Source: Bacteroidota bacterium (GTDB lineage: Bacteria; Bacteroidota; Bacteroidia; Chitinophagales; UBA2359). From it: DNA of 7,855 nucleotides. Location: positions 1 through 7,855 of the forward strand of contig JAHDGT010000202.1 of assembly GCA_020631675.1 (NCBI GenBank), read 5' to 3'. The position numbers and the translations under genes were made by a program. The notes under the pieces were generated by a model that was given only the letters and a program-made list of their open reading frames with translations, was not told the DNA's origin and ran no database searches. Below, one piece after another: positions 7,665 through 7,855 of this stretch (its first letter is position 1; each line of letters opens with the position of its first letter).

Positions 7665-7744
7665 AATTTGAAAATTACTGTGTGGGAATATTATGCCGCT
7701 TACTTCTTTAGAGATTAAGAGCGTGTATGATTAATTTTCAAATT
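7665..7744. repeat. AT-rich inverted repeat with repeated TCAAATT words
   Basis: The 13-mer aatttgaaaatta (7665-7677) is the exact reverse complement of taattttcaaatt (7732-7744), with a 54-nt loop. A second partner, attttcaaattg (7758-7769), matches the reverse complement of 7664-7675 over 12 bp. The word TCAAATT occurs three times (7738, 7746, 7762). It lies upstream of rdgB. Its role is unknown; I have the impression that similar TCAAATT-rich strings recur between genes in Bacteroidota, but I cannot check this here. Confidence 0.6.
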
Positions 7745-7784
7745 CTCAAATTGACTCATTTTCAAATTGTGCTGTGCGAGGGAT

Positions 7785-7855
7785 AGGAGTGGTATTAAGT
7801 GTGCTGCATGGCGAGTGAGTGCGCCTGTTGCGGGGGCGGCCCAGAGGTAGCCACC
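7785..7855. other. GC-rich right-edge segment, possibly the start of a dispersed intergenic repeat
   Basis: From about 7802 the composition jumps from AT-rich to very GC-rich, ending with gcgggggcggcccagaggt and gccacc at the edge. A short plus-strand frame (from ATG at 7808, MASECACCGGGPEVAT) stays open to the edge, and a minus-strand frame is open from the edge to a stop at 7715. Neither shows a recognisable protein. The look is that of the GC-rich dispersed intergenic elements seen in many Bacteroidota genomes, but this is an impression, and the element is cut off here. Confidence 0.3.

Noticed and set aside
7727..7786. Plus-strand frame of 19 codons starting at the ATG in the TCAAATT region
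   Set aside because: It is very short, made of the repeated AT-rich words, and has no ribosome site or known homologue pattern.

Overview
The window looks like chromosomal DNA of a Bacteroidota bacterium, probably a marine or free-living member of the Flavobacteriia/Cytophagia type. This rests on three signs: a pappalysin-type (M43) secreted protease joined to SprB-like adhesin repeats, a TAnnTTTG promoter element (TATATTTG), and the lack of clear Shine-Dalgarno sequences ahead of both genes. Genus and species cannot be told from the sequence.

Layout, right to left because both genes are on the minus strand. (i) 7635-7855 is non-coding: an AT-rich stretch with repeated TCAAATT words and an inverted repeat, then an abruptly GC-rich tail cut by the window edge. 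(ii) 7041-7634 is a complete housekeeping gene for the dITP/XTP pyrophosphatase RdgB (HAM1 family). (iii) 6735-7040 is a 306-bp intergenic stretch holding a probable promoter. (iv) 1-6734 is one uninterrupted reading frame that runs off the left edge, at least 2244 codons. Its lack of a stop inside the window makes it easy to miss in ORF lists, yet it fills 86% of the window.

The giant protein is modular. In order it has a signal peptide (1-21), a propeptide with a candidate cysteine-switch Cys58, an M43 metalloprotease domain (Zn motif at 299-309, Met-turn at 371), a CARDB-like beta-sandwich (about 410-523), a MAM/jelly-roll-like domain (529-700), an unassigned Cys-containing region (701-997), three 85-89-residue repeats (998-1259), and at least 12 SprB-type repeats of about 82 residues (1260-2244 and onward). 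The likely picture is a very large secreted or surface-anchored protease-adhesin, probably exported by the type IX system. The C-terminal sorting signal that would prove this lies outside the window. RdgB is an unrelated neighbour; nothing suggests a shared operon.

The most notable points are the fusion of a protease to a long acidic adhesin stalk, about 900 consecutive residues without Lys or Arg, nine consecutive repeat spacings of exactly 246 bp, and a Ser in place of the usual Gly of the HExxHxxGxxH zinc motif.
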